From IMG/VR virus record IMGVR_UViG_3300050119_000489, positions 1 to 55,929 of that record: DNA of 55,929 nucleotides. One strand, written 5' to 3'. Position numbers and translations under genes: made by a program. Under the pieces are notes generated by a model. It had not been told where the DNA came from, ran no database searches, and worked only from the letters and a program-made list of their open reading frames with translations. Positions within the stretch are counted from its first letter, which is position 1. Every line of letters begins with the position of its first letter. Positions 55,749 to 55,929 of the stretch are shown here, in pieces. This DNA comes from a virus.

Positions 55749-55764
55749 CTAGAGGATCGCTCTC

Positions 55765-55929
55765 ATGGTCATCATTATCATCATCGTTCTGTTGATTCTC
55801 GCGTTCGGTGGCCTGCCGCAGATCGGCGGCGGCTTTGGTTATAACCATGGATACGGCTACTATCCGTCAGGCGGACTCGGACTGATCATTGTCGTGCTGA
55901 TTATCTTGGTGCTGCTCGGACGCTTTTGA
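55765..55929 (+). CDS. DUF3309-like small membrane protein
   Basis: 54 residues ending exactly at the window edge (TGA 55927-55929). Isoleucine-rich first helix (V-I-I-I-I-I-V-L-L-I-L), a Gly/Tyr-rich middle (G-Y-N-H-G-Y-G-Y-Y-P-S-G-G) and a second helix (G-L-I-I-V-V-L-I-I-L-V-L-L-G-R-F). This Y-Y-P-S-G-G-L-G-L pattern is that of DUF3309, common in Proteobacteria. Function unknown. Confidence 0.7.
   Translation: MVIIIIIVLLILAFGGLPQIGGGFGYNHGYGYYPSGGLGLIIVVLIILVLLGRF

Noticed and set aside
1-55929. tRNA genes, CRISPR arrays, insertion sequences, integrase or att sites
   Set aside because: I looked for cloverleaf patterns, spaced short repeats, transposase motifs and Tyr/Ser recombinase motifs and found none that I could support.
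1-55929. Window as a complete circular phage genome
   Set aside because: The first gene is cut at base 1 and no matching remainder or overlap is seen at the right end, where a gene ends exactly at the last base.

Overview
The window is one side of a temperate, contractile-tailed bacteriophage (myovirus) or prophage. No gene of clearly bacterial origin was seen. The base composition is G+C-rich, GTG and TTG starts are frequent, and genes are packed with ATGA or TGATG stop/start overlaps. GcrA-type regulators, a DnaA domain IV protein, a Rhizobiales-style prophage pentapeptide-repeat protein and a DUF3309-like peptide point to an alphaproteobacterial host, probably Hyphomicrobiales (Rhizobiales). 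That host assignment is inference. No integrase, attachment site or tRNA gene was found, so the sequence cannot show whether this is a prophage segment or a phage contig. The first gene runs off the left edge, and the last gene ends exactly at the right edge.

Positions 1-1321 hold an immunity region: a leftward pentapeptide-repeat gene, a leftward HTH repressor gene and a rightward Cro-like gene. Two look-alike promoters flank the repressor, and the 15-bp site TTACC-N5-GGTAA recurs at both. This is a compact version of the lambda OL/OR layout. Positions 1520-14858 hold a rightward early operon for DNA metabolism and host takeover. It encodes a possible GapR-like protein, a RuvC-like nuclease, a DnaA domain IV protein, a SNF2-type helicase, an amino-methyltransferase, a GcrA-type regulator, a gp88-ParB fusion, a 17-residue-repeat DNA-binding protein, a DnaB helicase carrying a class 3 intein, a P-loop stub fused to a DNA-binding domain, a DUF1376-type replication protein, a second GcrA-like HTH protein and a DUF6362-like protein. 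Positions 14859-16643 hold an inverted repeat and a run of small genes.

Positions 16649-28087 are packaging, head and connector: TerS, TerL, a Mu gp29-like portal, an XkdF-type prohead protease split by an HNH homing endonuclease gene, scaffold, decoration protein, major capsid protein and connector proteins. Positions 28084-45530 are tail, baseplate and fibres: sheath, tube, tail assembly chaperone with a -1 frameshift, tape measure, hub, gpV-like spike, PAAR tip, gp25/gpW, gpJ, gpI and several fibre genes. Two leftward genes interrupt this block. One is an HNH endonuclease gene just before the sheath gene. The other is a membrane-anchored GIY-YIG gene with its own promoter just before the tape measure. 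Positions 45662-49994 hold three more surface or fibre genes; the last contains 33 tandem 14-residue units.

Positions 50020-55929 are the lysis and accessory region: an exported lytic transglycosylase, a small membrane peptide, a phage-tail-lysozyme-like enzyme, a three-helix membrane protein, an amidase, a papain-like cysteine peptidase, a holin-like protein, a predicted Tat lipoprotein and several small membrane proteins ending with the DUF3309-like peptide. The main points for follow-up are the split protease, the membrane GIY-YIG gene, the early cell-cycle-regulator cluster, the gp88-ParB fusion, the class 3 intein and the 14-residue repeat fibre.
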